Shown: positions 1 to 9,029, counted from the first letter of the stretch. The stretch is 64,000 nt of DNA from Kitasatospora humi (GCF_020907985.1 NZ_JAJJPA010000002.1:308570-372569); one strand, 5' to 3'. Numbers and translations: made by a program. Notes: generated by a model not told the origin, from the letters alone.

Positions 1-1604
1 GGAACGATGAACCACTGCTGCCCGACGCCGCTGCCGCTGCTGACCGACGGCGTCGCGCCCCAGGCGCGCCCGGCGTTGCCACCGGCGTCCACGCCGAGGT
101 GCGCGCCGGTGGCGGCATTGGTGATCAGGTAGGAGCCGTCACCGACCGACGTGAACGACCAGGCCTCCAGCGCGGAACCGGCGGGTGCGGCCAGCGAGGT
201 GGTGGCTGAGCTGCCGGAGACCTGGGCCAGCACCCGGCCGTCGCCGTTGCTGATCCGGTAGCTGGTGGCGGGGTCGAAGGGCGCGGGGGCGGGCGCGGTG
301 GCGTCGATGGTGGTGTTCACGTACTCGCCGGACGCGCCGTTGGAGCAGCCGAACGCGCAGTAGGAGCGGAAACTCCGGCCGACGATGGTGGAGTTGGTCA
401 GGTTGGTGCTGTCCAGGAACCAGCGGTACCAGGAGGCGGTGTGATAGCTGCCGGTGTCGCCGAGCAGCGTCCACTGCTGCGTGGCGAGGTCACGGGTGGC
501 GTAGATCTGCTGCGGGGCGTTGCCACTCTGGTCGACGGCCTGCGGCTCTCCGATGTACAGGCCGAGGTAGGCGTCGTAGCTGACGTTCATGACGAACAGC
601 GGGGTGGTCGGGGCGAGTGTGCCCGCCGCGAGCTGCTGGCTGATGGTGCCGGGGGTGGCCGGGTCGTACTCCCGGGCCGGCGGCAGGTAGCCGCTCGGGT
701 TGGTGGCGTCGGCAGGGACCATGTCGCTCTCCAGGCCACCCACCCCGGGTTGTGACCACTGGCCGTCGTACCACTTCTGCCAACTCCCGGGCGCCATCTT
801 GGCGGAGATCGGAGCCCGCGCGACGTGTTCCAGGAAGTCGCCCCAGCCGCCGTTCTTGTCGACGATCCGGGAGCCGTAGAAGACGTAGAAGTAGCCGGAG
901 GCGGTGTCGACGAACAGGCGCTGGTCGCCATCGCCGTAGTAGTACGTCTGGGCCGGGAACGCGTTGCTGTCGCCGCGCTGGGTGCTGTACGGCGAGGTGA
1001 TCACATGGTCCTTGATGGTCCAGGTGCGGCCCTGGTCGGTGGAGACCGCGTAGTCGATCGCGTCGAAGTGGAGGCCGTCGCCGAACGGCTGCGGGGTGAA
1101 CTCGTTGTGCACCAGTCCGTACCAGTCGCCGGTGTCCGGATCCACCCAGACGCCCGACAGGTCGCAGTAGTTGGGCTGCGCGTACCCCGAACCCGCCGGC
1201 GCCTTGGTGGCCGTCAGACCGGTGGGGCTGTTGTCGCAGCGCCAAGTGGTGTCGCCGTTGCGGTCGTTGGGGTTGGCCGGGTTGACCGCGTTGTCCAGCG
1301 TGCTGTCGGGGGCGGCGGTGTCGAAGTTGCTGCCCGTGTAGAAGCTCCACTGCCGGGAGTCGGTCGCTCCGTAGAGGGAGTGGGCTTCCTGGAAGTGGAA
1401 GCTGCCGTCCTTGTCGAGGTAGCCGCCGGCCGGGGTGTCGTCGGGGTGGGCGTAGCCGCCGGTCGAACCGGTGGTCACCGTGTAAGAGCCGGTGAGCGGG
1501 GCGGTCGTCGCCGCGGTCGCCGGCGTCGCGACGGCGCCTGCGGCCGCGGCGGCCAGCGCCAGTGCGGCCAGCGCACCGCCCCACCGCTGTCGGGGAGTTG
1601 ACAC
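1..1604 (-). CDS. Secreted glycoside-hydrolase-like protein with C-terminal ricin-type lectin domain (3' end outside window)
   Basis: The frame runs from a GTG at 1604 to the window edge without a stop, giving 534 codons; the C-terminus is missing. AAGGAG lies five bases before the start. The N-terminus is an Ala-rich Sec signal peptide ending near TPATA (about residue 31). The body has repeated aromatic and Asp-rich strands such as STDQGRTW and GYFYVFYG, typical of beta-propeller sugar hydrolases. From about residue 450 a stretch with YRISNGDGRVLA and GVGQQWFIV resembles a ricin-B lectin repeat. It probably acts outside the cell on a polysaccharide. I cannot name a GH family. It is divergent from a LacI regulator, which probably controls it. 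Confidence 0.75.
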   Translation of the reverse strand, partial: MSTPRQRWGGALAALALAAAAAGAVATPATAATTAPLTGSYTVTTGSTGGYAHPDDTPAGGYLDKDGSFHFQEAHSLYGATDSRQWSFYTGSNFDTAAPDSTLDNAVNPANPNDRNGDTTWRCDNSPTGLTATKAPAGSGYAQPNYCDLSGVWVDPDTGDWYGLVHNEFTPQPFGDGLHFDAIDYAVSTDQGRTWTIKDHVITSPYSTQRGDSNAFPAQTYYYGDGDQRLFVDTASGYFYVFYGSRIVDKNGGWGDFLEHVARAPISAKMAPGSWQKWYDGQWSQPGVGGLESDMVPADATNPSGYLPPAREYDPATPGTISQQLAAGTLAPTTPLFVMNVSYDAYLGLYIGEPQAVDQSGNAPQQIYATRDLATQQWTLLGDTGSYHTASWYRWFLDSTNLTNSTIVGRSFRSYCAFGCSNGASGEYVNTTIDATAPAPAPFDPATSYRISNGDGRVLAQVSGSSATTSLAAPAGSALEAWSFTSVGDGSYLITNAATGAHLGVDAGGNAGRAWGATPSVSSGSGVGQQWFIV

Positions 1605-1656
1605 AGGTGCTCCTTCTCAATGGTGCTGTTCCGAGGTGGTTCCGAACGGTAGGGCT

Positions 1657-1678
1657 CTCTTGACCGGTAAAACAAGAG
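1657..1678. promoter_or_regulatory. Inverted repeat CTCTTG-N10-CAAGAG, probable LacI-type operator of the secreted hydrolase
   Basis: Six-base perfect arms enclose ACCGGTAAAA. The element lies about 53 bases before the hydrolase start. The half-site TTGACCGGT (1660-1668) recurs as its complement ACCGGTCAA at 1806-1814, close to the regulator start. Operator function is inferred from symmetry and position. Confidence 0.5.
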
Positions 1679-1758
1679 GAAGGCCGCAAAAATGGTGCGG
1701 CGCTGAGACGAGGTTTGCTTCCAGGGACGTTGTAGCTTCCGAGTTGCCCAAGGATTCC

Positions 1759-1788
1759 CTTGACGGTCTGTCAAGATGCGACTATTTT
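1759..1788 (+). promoter_or_regulatory. Promoter of the LacI gene with overlapping palindrome CTTGAC-N5-GTCAAG
   Basis: TTGACG (1760-1765) and TATTTT (1783-1788) are separated by 17 bases, an ideal sigma-70-type spacing. The -35 box lies inside a 17-base inverted repeat, CTTGAC GGTCT GTCAAG (1759-1775). Binding of the downstream LacI protein here would block its own promoter. Promoter and operator are read from sequence only. Confidence 0.6.
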
Positions 1789-1805
1789 GCGAAGGAAAAG
1801 TATGG

Positions 1806-1814
1806 ACCGGTCAA
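1806..1814. promoter_or_regulatory. ACCGGTCAA half-site near the LacI start
   Basis: This is the exact complement of TTGACCGGT at 1660-1668 and lies 16 bases before the LacI start codon. It is the third TTGAC-type element in the divergent intergenic region and may allow looping or cooperative binding. Confidence 0.35.
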
Positions 1815-1830
1815 ATTTGAGGGAACAGCC

Positions 1831-2832
1831 ATGGTGACGATGCAGGACGTGGCAGAGCTGGCCGGAGTCACGAAGCAGACGGTCTCCAATGTGCTCTCCG
1901 GGCGGGTCGCGGTCCGGCCGGCCACCGCCGCCCGGGTGCGAGCCGCGATCGAGGAGCTCGGCTACACGCCCAACCTCGTCGCCCGGTCACTGGCCACCGG
2001 CAGCACCAAGACCATCGGGCTGTTCGTGCCGACCGTGGTCGGCTCGTTCTATGCGGAGCTGATCGAGGAGGTCGAGGACGTCCTGGAGGCGCACGGTTAC
2101 CACCTGCTGCTGTGCACCACCCGGCTGGACGGCGAGCGGGCCCGGCGTCACCTCGCCGGACTGACCAGCCGCCTGATCGACGCGCTGCTGATCGCCGGCG
2201 ACCGCGACCTGATCGACCACCTGCCGCTGCTGGCCGACGCCCGCTTCCCGGTGGTGCTGTGCGCCTGGGAGACCGAGGCTCCGGACAGGTTCCCGGTCGT
2301 CACCATCGACTACGAGAGGGCCGGCTACCTGGCCGGGCGTCACCTGCGCGAACTCGGCCACCGCAAGGTCGCGGTGCTGGCCAGTCCGGCCCACACCGTG
2401 CGCATCGAGGGCTTCCGGAGGGCCTTCGCGGCGGACGGGCTGACCGTGCCGGACTCGGCGGTGCACTACGCGCCCGAGCCGAGTCCCGCCGGCGGCTTCG
2501 AGGCCGCCACCGCCGCCCTGGGGGCGAACCCCGAGGCGACCGCGCTCTTCGCCACCCACGACGTGCTCGCCCTCGGCGCGCTGGAGGCCGCCCGGGCCGC
2601 CGGGCGCTCGGTGCCGCAGGACCTCTCGGTGGTGGGGCACGACGACACCTTGGAGGTCCAGGTCGCCCGGCCGAGCCTCACCACGGTGTCGATACCGAAG
2701 CGGGAGATGGCTCGGCAGGCGATCGAGCAGCTGCTGCGCGCCGTCACCAAGTCCGGTACCCGGACCAACTCCCTCCAGCTGCTCCGGCCCGAGTTGGTGG
2801 TCCGGGAGAGCACCGGGCCCGCTGCGGTCTGA
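1831..2832 (+). CDS. LacI-family sugar-responsive transcriptional repressor
   Basis: 333 residues, the normal LacI length. Residues 3-22 form the DNA-binding helix-turn-helix (DVAELAGVTKQTVSNVLSG), followed by the hinge helix (PNLVARSLATGST). From about residue 58 the periplasmic-binding-protein-like fold starts with KTIGLFVPTVVGSFYAELIE and includes the late motif SVVGHDD. The start is the ATG at 1831, with GAGGGA five bases upstream; the open frame continues upstream but lacks an HTH context. It is divergent from the secreted hydrolase. By family it should bind a sugar effector and repress the hydrolase and itself; the sugar is unknown. Confidence 0.9.
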   Translation: MVTMQDVAELAGVTKQTVSNVLSGRVAVRPATAARVRAAIEELGYTPNLVARSLATGSTKTIGLFVPTVVGSFYAELIEEVEDVLEAHGYHLLLCTTRLDGERARRHLAGLTSRLIDALLIAGDRDLIDHLPLLADARFPVVLCAWETEAPDRFPVVTIDYERAGYLAGRHLRELGHRKVAVLASPAHTVRIEGFRRAFAADGLTVPDSAVHYAPEPSPAGGFEAATAALGANPEATALFATHDVLALGALEAARAAGRSVPQDLSVVGHDDTLEVQVARPSLTTVSIPKREMARQAIEQLLRAVTKSGTRTNSLQLLRPELVVRESTGPAAV

Positions 2833-3182
2833 AGGGCGCCACGACGGCCCGAGGTGTGCGGCCCGGAGGCCCCCGGGTCGAGGCCCGGGTCGCGGCGGGC
2901 GGGTGCGGCCCGGAGGTCTCGGCGCGGCCCGGCACGCGCGTTCGGAGGCCCCTGCTGCGGCCATCCGTTCGAGAAATGAATTCGCCGGGAGCGCGGATTT
3001 TCGGGGATATGCCAGGTTCGCTGCTCCGGGCTTTGACCGTTATTTGAGCCGGCATCCGAAGATGAGAATTCCGGCCGCGACACGCGCACCCGATCGAGTG
3101 AATTTCGCCGAGTCCGCGCCAGGCGCCTGCGAGCATCGCCATCGAGCACTCGAACAGTCGTCCCCAAGTGGCTGACCTGCAT
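2833..3182. other. Intergenic stretch without a convincing gene
   Basis: The part after about 2970 is clearly lower in G+C than its surroundings and shows no codon bias on either strand. Short frames exist but have no ribosome site or recognisable sequence. The lower G+C suggests untranslated leader or regulatory DNA. Confidence 0.5.
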
Positions 3183-3302
3183 CTATTCCCTGCCCCAGGG
3201 CAGATCCATGAGAATTTCCTTTGATACCGGCAAGGTGTCCTCGGCGGACCAAAGCAGTTTGGCATCGTGAACGCCGAAGCTGTCCGCCCGGGATGAACCC
3301 AC
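3183..3302 (-). CDS. Possible small acidic protein (39 aa) divergent from the Pls gene
   Basis: A GTG at 3302 is preceded by GGGAGA at a good distance of about eight bases, and the frame ends at TAG (3185-3183). The product reads VHDAKLLWSAEDTLPVSKE near its middle and ends LPWGRE. It is acidic and contains two Trp. It is unlike the Arg/Pro/Ala-rich products of random frames in this DNA, although third-position G/C is only moderate. It lies 75 bases from the Pls start, on the other strand. I do not recognise a family; it may be real, a remnant, or chance. Confidence 0.35.
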   Translation of the reverse strand: MGSSRADSFGVHDAKLLWSAEDTLPVSKEILMDLPWGRE

Positions 3303-3377
3303 ACCCTCATCTCCCGTGCCGTGAACGGCGCATTCGGCGTCGCAGTCGACAGTCCGCGAGTAGAGGGAGTTAGCTGC

Positions 3378-6300
3378 ATGGCTCCGAGCCAGAATCCGGT
3401 GTCCACTCTGCCCCAGCACCGGCCCGCTCGTGAGATCGCTGCGTGGCCCGTCACCCACCCGGCACCGCCCCGCACGCTGATCGACATCCTGCTGGCCACC
3501 GCCGCCGCCAGCCCGCAGGCACCCGCGCTGGACGCCGGCGGCGTGCTGCTCGACTACCAGGCGCTGGTGCGCCGCGTCGCGGCCTACGCCGAGGAACTCG
3601 GAAGGCACGGCATCGGTGCCGGCGACCGGGTCGGCGTCCGCGTCCCGTCCGGCACCGCCGACCTCTACGTCGCGATCCTCGCCGTGCTCTGGGCCGGCGC
3701 CGCCTACGTACCGGTGGACGCCGACGACCCAGACGAGCGCGCCGAGCTGATCTGGCAGGACGCCCGCGTCTGCGCCGTGATCGGCGCCGACCGCCGACCG
3801 GCCATGAGGTCCGCGGTCCGCCCCGGCTGCCGGGCCGGCGGTCCCGGCCCCGGCGGCGACGCCTGGATCATCTTCACCTCCGGCACCACCGGGCGCCCCA
3901 AGGGCGTCGCCGTCACCCACCGCTCCGCCGCGGCCTTCGTGGACGCCGAGGCCCGCCTCTTCCTCCAGCAGCAGCCGCTCGGCCCCGGGGACCGGGTGCT
4001 GGCCGGCCTGTCCGTCGCCTTCGACGCCTCCTGCGAGGAGATGTGGCTCGCCTGGCGGCACGGCGCCTGCCTGGTCCCGGCACCCCGGTCCCTGGTCAAG
4101 GCCGGCAACGACCTCGGTCCGTGGCTGGTCGAGCGCGGCATCACCGCCGTCTCCACCGTGCCCACCCTGCTCACCCTGTGGCCCCGCGAGTGCCTGGCCC
4201 GGGTGCGCCTGATCATCGTCGGCGGTGAATCCTGCCCGCCCGAGCTGGTGGCACGCTTCGCCGCCCCGCACCGCGAGTTCTGGAACACCTACGGTCCCAC
4301 CGAGACCACCGTGGTCGCCACCGCCCACCGGATGCTGCCCGGCGAACCGATCAGGATCGGCCTGCCGCTGCACGGCTGGCGGATCGCCGTGGTCGACGAG
4401 ACCGGCCGGCCGGTCGCCTGGGGCGAGACCGGCGAACTGCTGATCGGCGGCGTCGGCACCGCCCGCTACCTCGACCCGGCCAAGGACGCCGAGAAGTTCA
4501 TCGCCCACCCCGCCCTGCCCGGCGCCCGCGTCTACCGCAGCGGCGACCTGGTCCGGGCCGACCCGCGCGGCCTCCTGTTCGTCGGCCGGGCCGACGAACA
4601 GGTCAAGCTCGGCGGTCGCCGGATCGAACTCGGTGAGGTGGACGCCGCCCTCCAGGCGCTGCCCGGCGTCCGGGCCGCCGCGGCAGCCGTGCGCACCAAC
4701 CCGTCCGGCACCCGGTTACTGGTCGGCTACCTGGTCCCGCAGCCCGGCGCCCCCTTCGACCCGGCTGCCGCCCGCACCCAGCTGACCGAGCGGCTGCCCG
4801 CCGCCCTGGTCCCCCTGCTCGCCACCGTCGACCAGCTGCCCACCCGCACCTCCGGCAAGGTCGACCGGGACGCACTGCCCTGGCCGCTGCCCGGCCCGGC
4901 CGACCGGACCGGCCGGGCCGAGCGGCTCACCGGCACCGCCGGCTGGCTCGCCGAACACTGGGAGGCCAGCCTCGGTCTGCCCGTCTCCCGCGACAGCGAC
5001 TTCTTCGCCCTCGGCGGCTCCAGCCTGGTCGCCGCACGGCTGGTCTCCGTGCTGCGCACCCGCTTCCCGTCCGTCGGCGTCGCCGACCTGTACGCCCACC
5101 CGGTGCTGGCCGACCTCGCCGCCACGCTCGACGAGGAGCACGGCGGCACCGACCGGCACCCGCGGGGCGGCGCACCGACCGCGCCCCGCGAGCAGCGCCA
5201 GGTGCGCCGCACCCCGCGCCGCGCCGCCGTCGCCCAGAGCCTGGTGCTCGCCGCCCTCTACACCGTGGCCAGCGTGCGGTGGGTGCTGGTCATCGCCGGG
5301 GTCGACAACCTGATGGGCGGCCACCTCAGCTGGGCTCCGCACACCCCGTGGTGGCTGATCATCGGCGGACTGGTGCTTCTCAGCAGCCCACCGGGACGCG
5401 CGCTGCTCGCCGGCACCGCCGCCCGGGTGCTCACCGCCCGGCTGCACCCCGGCAGTTACCCGCGCGGCGGCCTGGTCCACCTGCGCCTGTGGGCCGCCGA
5501 ACGGACCGCCGCCGGCTTCAACACCGGCGAACTGGCCGGCACCCCCTGGGCCCGCCACTACGCCAAGCTGCTCGGCTGCCGGGTCGGCCAGGGCGTCCAC
5601 CTGCACGCCGACCCACCGGTCACCGGACTCGCCGCCTTCGGCGCGGGCTGCTCGGTGGAACCCGGCGCCGACCTGGCCGGCTGGTGGCTGGACGGCGACC
5701 TGCTGCACCTCGGTGCCGTCGAGATCGGCGCCGAGGCCCGGATCGGCGCCCGCGCCACCCTGATGCCGGGCGCCCGGATCGGCGACGCCGCCGACGTCGC
5801 CCCCGGCAGCTGCGTGCTCGGCACCGTGCCGCCCGGCACCCACTACCACGGCTCACCGGCCCGTCCGAACAACGAACCGCAGGCCGGCTGGCCGGCTCCG
5901 CGCCGCCGCCGTGCCACGTCGCCCCTCTGGAACCTCGCCTACGGCCTCGGGATGCTCCTCTTCGGCCTGCTTCCGCTGATCGCCGCCGCGCCCGCCCTGT
6001 GCGTGCTCTACCCGGTGCTCGACGCCGCCCGCACGCTGTCCGCAGTGATGCTCCAACTGCTGCCCGTCACCGCGCTGTTGACCGTGCTCACGCTGGCCTG
6101 CTACGCGGTGCTGCTGATGCTGCTGGTCCGCCTGTTCAGCCGGGCCGTGCAGCCGGGGTTCCACCCCGAGCACGGCAGGGTCGCCTGGTGCGTCTGGGCG
6201 GTCTCCCGGCTGATGGACACCGCCCGCAGTTCGCTCTTCCCGTTCTACGCGAGCCTGTTCACGCCGGTCTGGCTGCGGCTGCTCGGCGCCGGCGTCGGCC

Positions 6301-7361
6301 GGCGGGTGGAGGCCTCCACGGTGCTCGCGCTGCCCGGCCTGATGCGGGTCGACGACGGTGCGTTCCTCGCCGACGACGCCCTCATCGCTCCCTTCGAGGT
6401 GCGCGGCGGCTGGCTGCGGATCGGTCCCTCGGCGGTCGGTCGGCGCGCCTTCGTCGGCAACTCCGGCATCGTCGGGCCCGGCATCGAACTGCCCGACCGC
6501 GCACTGGTCGGAGTGCTCTCCGACGCCCCCCGGAACGCCGCGCCCGGCTCCTCCTGGCTCGGCCGACCCGGCATCGAGCTGCCCCGGATCGCCGACGCGG
6601 GTGACGAGGCCCGCACCTACGCGCCGCCGCGCCGCCTGCTGCTGGCCCGCGCCGCCGTCGAACTCTGCCGCCTGCTGCCGGTGATCCTCACCGTGCTCCT
6701 CGGCGACCTGGTCTTCGGCGCCCTGGAGGCGATCATCGACCAGGACGGCCTGGCCGCCGCCCTCGCCGTCGGCGGCGTGGTGCTGGCCGGCGCCACCCTG
6801 GCCGCCTGCCTGGTCACCACGCTCGCCAAGTGGGTGCTGATCGGCAGGTTCCGCTCCGGCGAGCACCCCCTCTGGTCCGCCTTCGTCTGGCGCAACGAGC
6901 TCTACGACACCTTCGTCGAGGAACTCGCGATGCCGTGGGGCGGGCAGACCCTGCTCGGCACCCCGTACCTGAACCTGTGGCTGCGCAGCCTGGGCGCCAA
7001 GATCGGCCGCGGCGCCTGGTGCGAGACCCACTGGCTGCCCGAATCCGATCTGGTCAGCGTCGGGCGTGGCGCCAGCGTCAACCGGGGCGCCGTGCTGCAG
7101 ACGCACCTGTTCCACGACCGGGTGATGCGGCTCGGGCCGGTCGTGCTCGACGAGGGCGCCACCCTCGGCCCCAACTCGATCGTGCTGCCCGGCACCACGG
7201 TCGGCGCCGGCGCCTCGATCGGCGGTGCCTCGCTGGCGATGCGCGGCGAGGAGATCCCGGACGGCACCCGCTGGATCGGCAACCCGATCGCGGCCTGGCC
7301 CGGCGAGCACGCGATCACCGTGCCGGCGCACGCGCGGGGACGGCACCGGGCACACGGCTGA
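3378..7361 (+). CDS. pls: Pls-type membrane-bound single-module non-ribosomal peptide synthetase (probable epsilon-poly-L-lysine synthetase)
   Basis: 1327 residues, close to the roughly 1320 of Streptomyces Pls. An adenylation domain (about 35-500) shows FTSGTTGRPKG, NTYGPTETT, YRSGDL and GKVDRDAL. A carrier domain has LGGSSL (about 545). Then come six membrane helices in three pairs (about 615-670, 850-925, 1090-1155), alternating with three hexapeptide-type soluble domains, which is the family layout A-T-TM-C1-TM-C2-TM-C3. By alignment to GrsA I read the pocket as D-A-E-S-I-G-T-V-V-K, close to known lysine codes and with an acidic residue for a basic side chain. ATG 3378 has GAGGGAG eight bases upstream. 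Codon 447 is TTA, implying bldA control. The product should be a cationic isopeptide homopolymer; lysine is the best guess. No polymer-degrading gene is adjacent. Confidence 0.9.
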   Translation: MAPSQNPVSTLPQHRPAREIAAWPVTHPAPPRTLIDILLATAAASPQAPALDAGGVLLDYQALVRRVAAYAEELGRHGIGAGDRVGVRVPSGTADLYVAILAVLWAGAAYVPVDADDPDERAELIWQDARVCAVIGADRRPAMRSAVRPGCRAGGPGPGGDAWIIFTSGTTGRPKGVAVTHRSAAAFVDAEARLFLQQQPLGPGDRVLAGLSVAFDASCEEMWLAWRHGACLVPAPRSLVKAGNDLGPWLVERGITAVSTVPTLLTLWPRECLARVRLIIVGGESCPPELVARFAAPHREFWNTYGPTETTVVATAHRMLPGEPIRIGLPLHGWRIAVVDETGRPVAWGETGELLIGGVGTARYLDPAKDAEKFIAHPALPGARVYRSGDLVRADPRGLLFVGRADEQVKLGGRRIELGEVDAALQALPGVRAAAAAVRTNPSGTRLLVGYLVPQPGAPFDPAAARTQLTERLPAALVPLLATVDQLPTRTSGKVDRDALPWPLPGPADRTGRAERLTGTAGWLAEHWEASLGLPVSRDSDFFALGGSSLVAARLVSVLRTRFPSVGVADLYAHPVLADLAATLDEEHGGTDRHPRGGAPTAPREQRQVRRTPRRAAVAQSLVLAALYTVASVRWVLVIAGVDNLMGGHLSWAPHTPWWLIIGGLVLLSSPPGRALLAGTAARVLTARLHPGSYPRGGLVHLRLWAAERTAAGFNTGELAGTPWARHYAKLLGCRVGQGVHLHADPPVTGLAAFGAGCSVEPGADLAGWWLDGDLLHLGAVEIGAEARIGARATLMPGARIGDAADVAPGSCVLGTVPPGTHYHGSPARPNNEPQAGWPAPRRRRATSPLWNLAYGLGMLLFGLLPLIAAAPALCVLYPVLDAARTLSAVMLQLLPVTALLTVLTLACYAVLLMLLVRLFSRAVQPGFHPEHGRVAWCVWAVSRLMDTARSSLFPFYASLFTPVWLRLLGAGVGRRVEASTVLALPGLMRVDDGAFLADDALIAPFEVRGGWLRIGPSAVGRRAFVGNSGIVGPGIELPDRALVGVLSDAPRNAAPGSSWLGRPGIELPRIADAGDEARTYAPPRRLLLARAAVELCRLLPVILTVLLGDLVFGALEAIIDQDGLAAALAVGGVVLAGATLAACLVTTLAKWVLIGRFRSGEHPLWSAFVWRNELYDTFVEELAMPWGGQTLLGTPYLNLWLRSLGAKIGRGAWCETHWLPESDLVSVGRGASVNRGAVLQTHLFHDRVMRLGPVVLDEGATLGPNSIVLPGTTVGAGASIGGASLAMRGEEIPDGTRWIGNPIAAWPGEHAITVPAHARGRHRAHG

Positions 7362-7388
7362 TCCGGGATCCCGTCAGGGTGACCGGGC

Positions 7389-8126
7389 TCAGGCCAAGCC
7401 GCCCGTGGCCCGCAGGTTCTGACCGGTCACCCAACGGCCGTCCGGGCCCACCAGGAACGCCACCACGTCCGCCACGTCGGCCGGCTCACCGAGCCGGCCG
7501 AGCGCCGTCATGGTGGGAAGCACCGCCAGGATCTGCGGCGTGACGGTGCCCAGCAGCAGTTCGGTGTCGGTGGCGCCCGGTGACACGGTGTTGACCGTGA
7601 TTCCGCGCACTCCGAGCTCCTGGGCCGCGACCGCCGTCAGCTGCTCCAGCGCGCCCTTGCTGGCCACATACGCACCCGTCCCGGCCCCCGGCCGCACCGT
7701 GGCGGCGGACGAGACGTTGACGATCCTGCCGCCGTCCCGCAGGCGGCGCGCGGCATGACGGACCGTCAGGAACGCCGCGCGGGCGTTCACCGTGAATATC
7801 CGGTCGAACTCGGCCAGTTCGATCTCGGCGATCGGCTTCGGGGTGAACGACTGGGCGGCATTGTTCACCAGGATGTCCAGGCCGCCCAACTCCTCCTCGG
7901 CCAGCGCCATCAGCCGCTCGGCCTCCGCCGGGTCGCTCAAATCCGCCCGGACCGCGATGGCCGACCCGCCGGCTTCGGCCACCGTGCGCACCACCTCTTC
8001 GGCCGCCGCCTCGTTGCTCCCGTACCCGAACACCACCCGGGCCCCGTCGCGGCTGAGCCGCTCCACGACCGCCCGTCCAATACCCCTCGAACCGCCGGTC
8101 ACCACGGCGGTCTTCCCCTTGAGCAC
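7389..8126 (-). CDS. Short-chain dehydrogenase/reductase
   Basis: 245 residues, classical SDR length. The NAD(P) site TGGSRGIG lies at about residues 10-17, NNA in the LVNNAAQ motif, the catalytic Ser in NVSSA and the Tyr-Lys pair in YVASK. The C-terminal WVTGQNLRATGG is typical of 3-oxoacyl-ACP-reductase-like SDRs. GTG 8126 with GGAGG a few bases upstream is chosen as the start because the upstream frame is low quality. It ends 27 bases from the convergent Pls gene and is divergent from the interrupted HAD gene. The substrate cannot be told. Confidence 0.85.
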   Translation of the reverse strand: MLKGKTAVVTGGSRGIGRAVVERLSRDGARVVFGYGSNEAAAEEVVRTVAEAGGSAIAVRADLSDPAEAERLMALAEEELGGLDILVNNAAQSFTPKPIAEIELAEFDRIFTVNARAAFLTVRHAARRLRDGGRIVNVSSAATVRPGAGTGAYVASKGALEQLTAVAAQELGVRGITVNTVSPGATDTELLLGTVTPQILAVLPTMTALGRLGEPADVADVVAFLVGPDGRWVTGQNLRATGGLA

Positions 8127-8186
8127 GATGTCCTCCAGTTCGGCCAGCGGTATCGTTGGCGCTCCGTCGACGGTAGCGGAGGATTG

Positions 8187-8939
8187 TTGCCGAAGTCTGT
8201 CCTGCTGATCGACCTGGACGACACCCTGATCCCGGACGTGCCCGCGGCCCGTGCGGCCATCACGGGCACGCTGCGGACCCTCGGGCTCGCCGACGGCGCG
8301 GCGGGCGTCGATGCCGTGCTGCGGGTGGCGCGTGCCCGCTGGCGGGCCTGCCCGTACCGGGAGTTGCCGGAACTCGCCAGGGTCAGCTCCTGAGAGGCGC
8401 TGTGGTTGGGCCCGTCCACTCCCGGCCTGCCGGCCGAGGCGGCGGCGTGGTTGGCGGAGCACGCGCGGGCCGTGTGGCGCGAAGCCTTGCCCGGTAAAGA
8501 TCCTGAGTGTGGGTCAGGTCTGTTCCGCACCCTTCGTGCCGGCCTGGTCCGCCCGTTCGACGCCGTGCCCTCACAGCTTTCCGCACTGGGCGCGAACCAC
8601 GAGCTCTGGCTCGCCACCGAAGGCGCCGGCTCGCTGCAGCGCCGCAAGCTGGCCCTCTCCGGCCTCACCGACCGCTTCGCCCGCATCCTTGTCTCCGCCG
8701 AAGTCGGCTGCTCCAAGGGCGATCCCGGCTTCGCCCAGGCCCTCCTGCGCCTCCTCGACACCGCCGACCGCACCGTCTGCCTGGTCATCGGTGACAGCGC
8801 CCGCACCGATCTCGCCCTGGCCTCCCACGGCAGTTGGCCCGCCCTGCACATCTGCGACCCGGCAGCTTGCGCGGTCGACGAGCCGGGGGTGCGCCACGGC
8901 CGGGGGATCGCCGATGCTGCCAAGTGGTGCGGCTGCTGA
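8187..8939 (+). pseudogene. HAD-family hydrolase interrupted by an in-frame TGA
   Basis: One frame carries all four HAD motifs: LIDLDDTL at the N-terminus, LATEGAGS, a Lys in CSKGDPGF, and VIGDSARTD near the C-terminus. At codon 69 (8391-8393) the frame has TGA followed directly by GAG GCG CTG TGG. A change of TGG to TGA would explain it, giving SS-W-EALW in the intact protein. The likely start is TTG 8187 (or 8184), just after GGAGG. The gene is either a recent pseudogene, a sequencing error, or two pieces; the downstream part has a TTG at 8406 but no clear ribosome site. The family dephosphorylates small phosphoesters. Confidence 0.7.
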
Positions 8940-9029
8940 GGGAGATGCCGGGTGCCGGCCTCGCCGCGCGGGGCCCTTTTCGATCTCGCTCCCGGAGCCG
9001 ACCGTCCCGGCGCCGCCAGAGCAGCGGTC

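Noticed and set aside
5853..7355. Long minus-strand frame opposite the C-terminal part of Pls
   Set aside because: Low-complexity product without motifs; the plus strand encodes membrane helices and hexapeptide domains in order.
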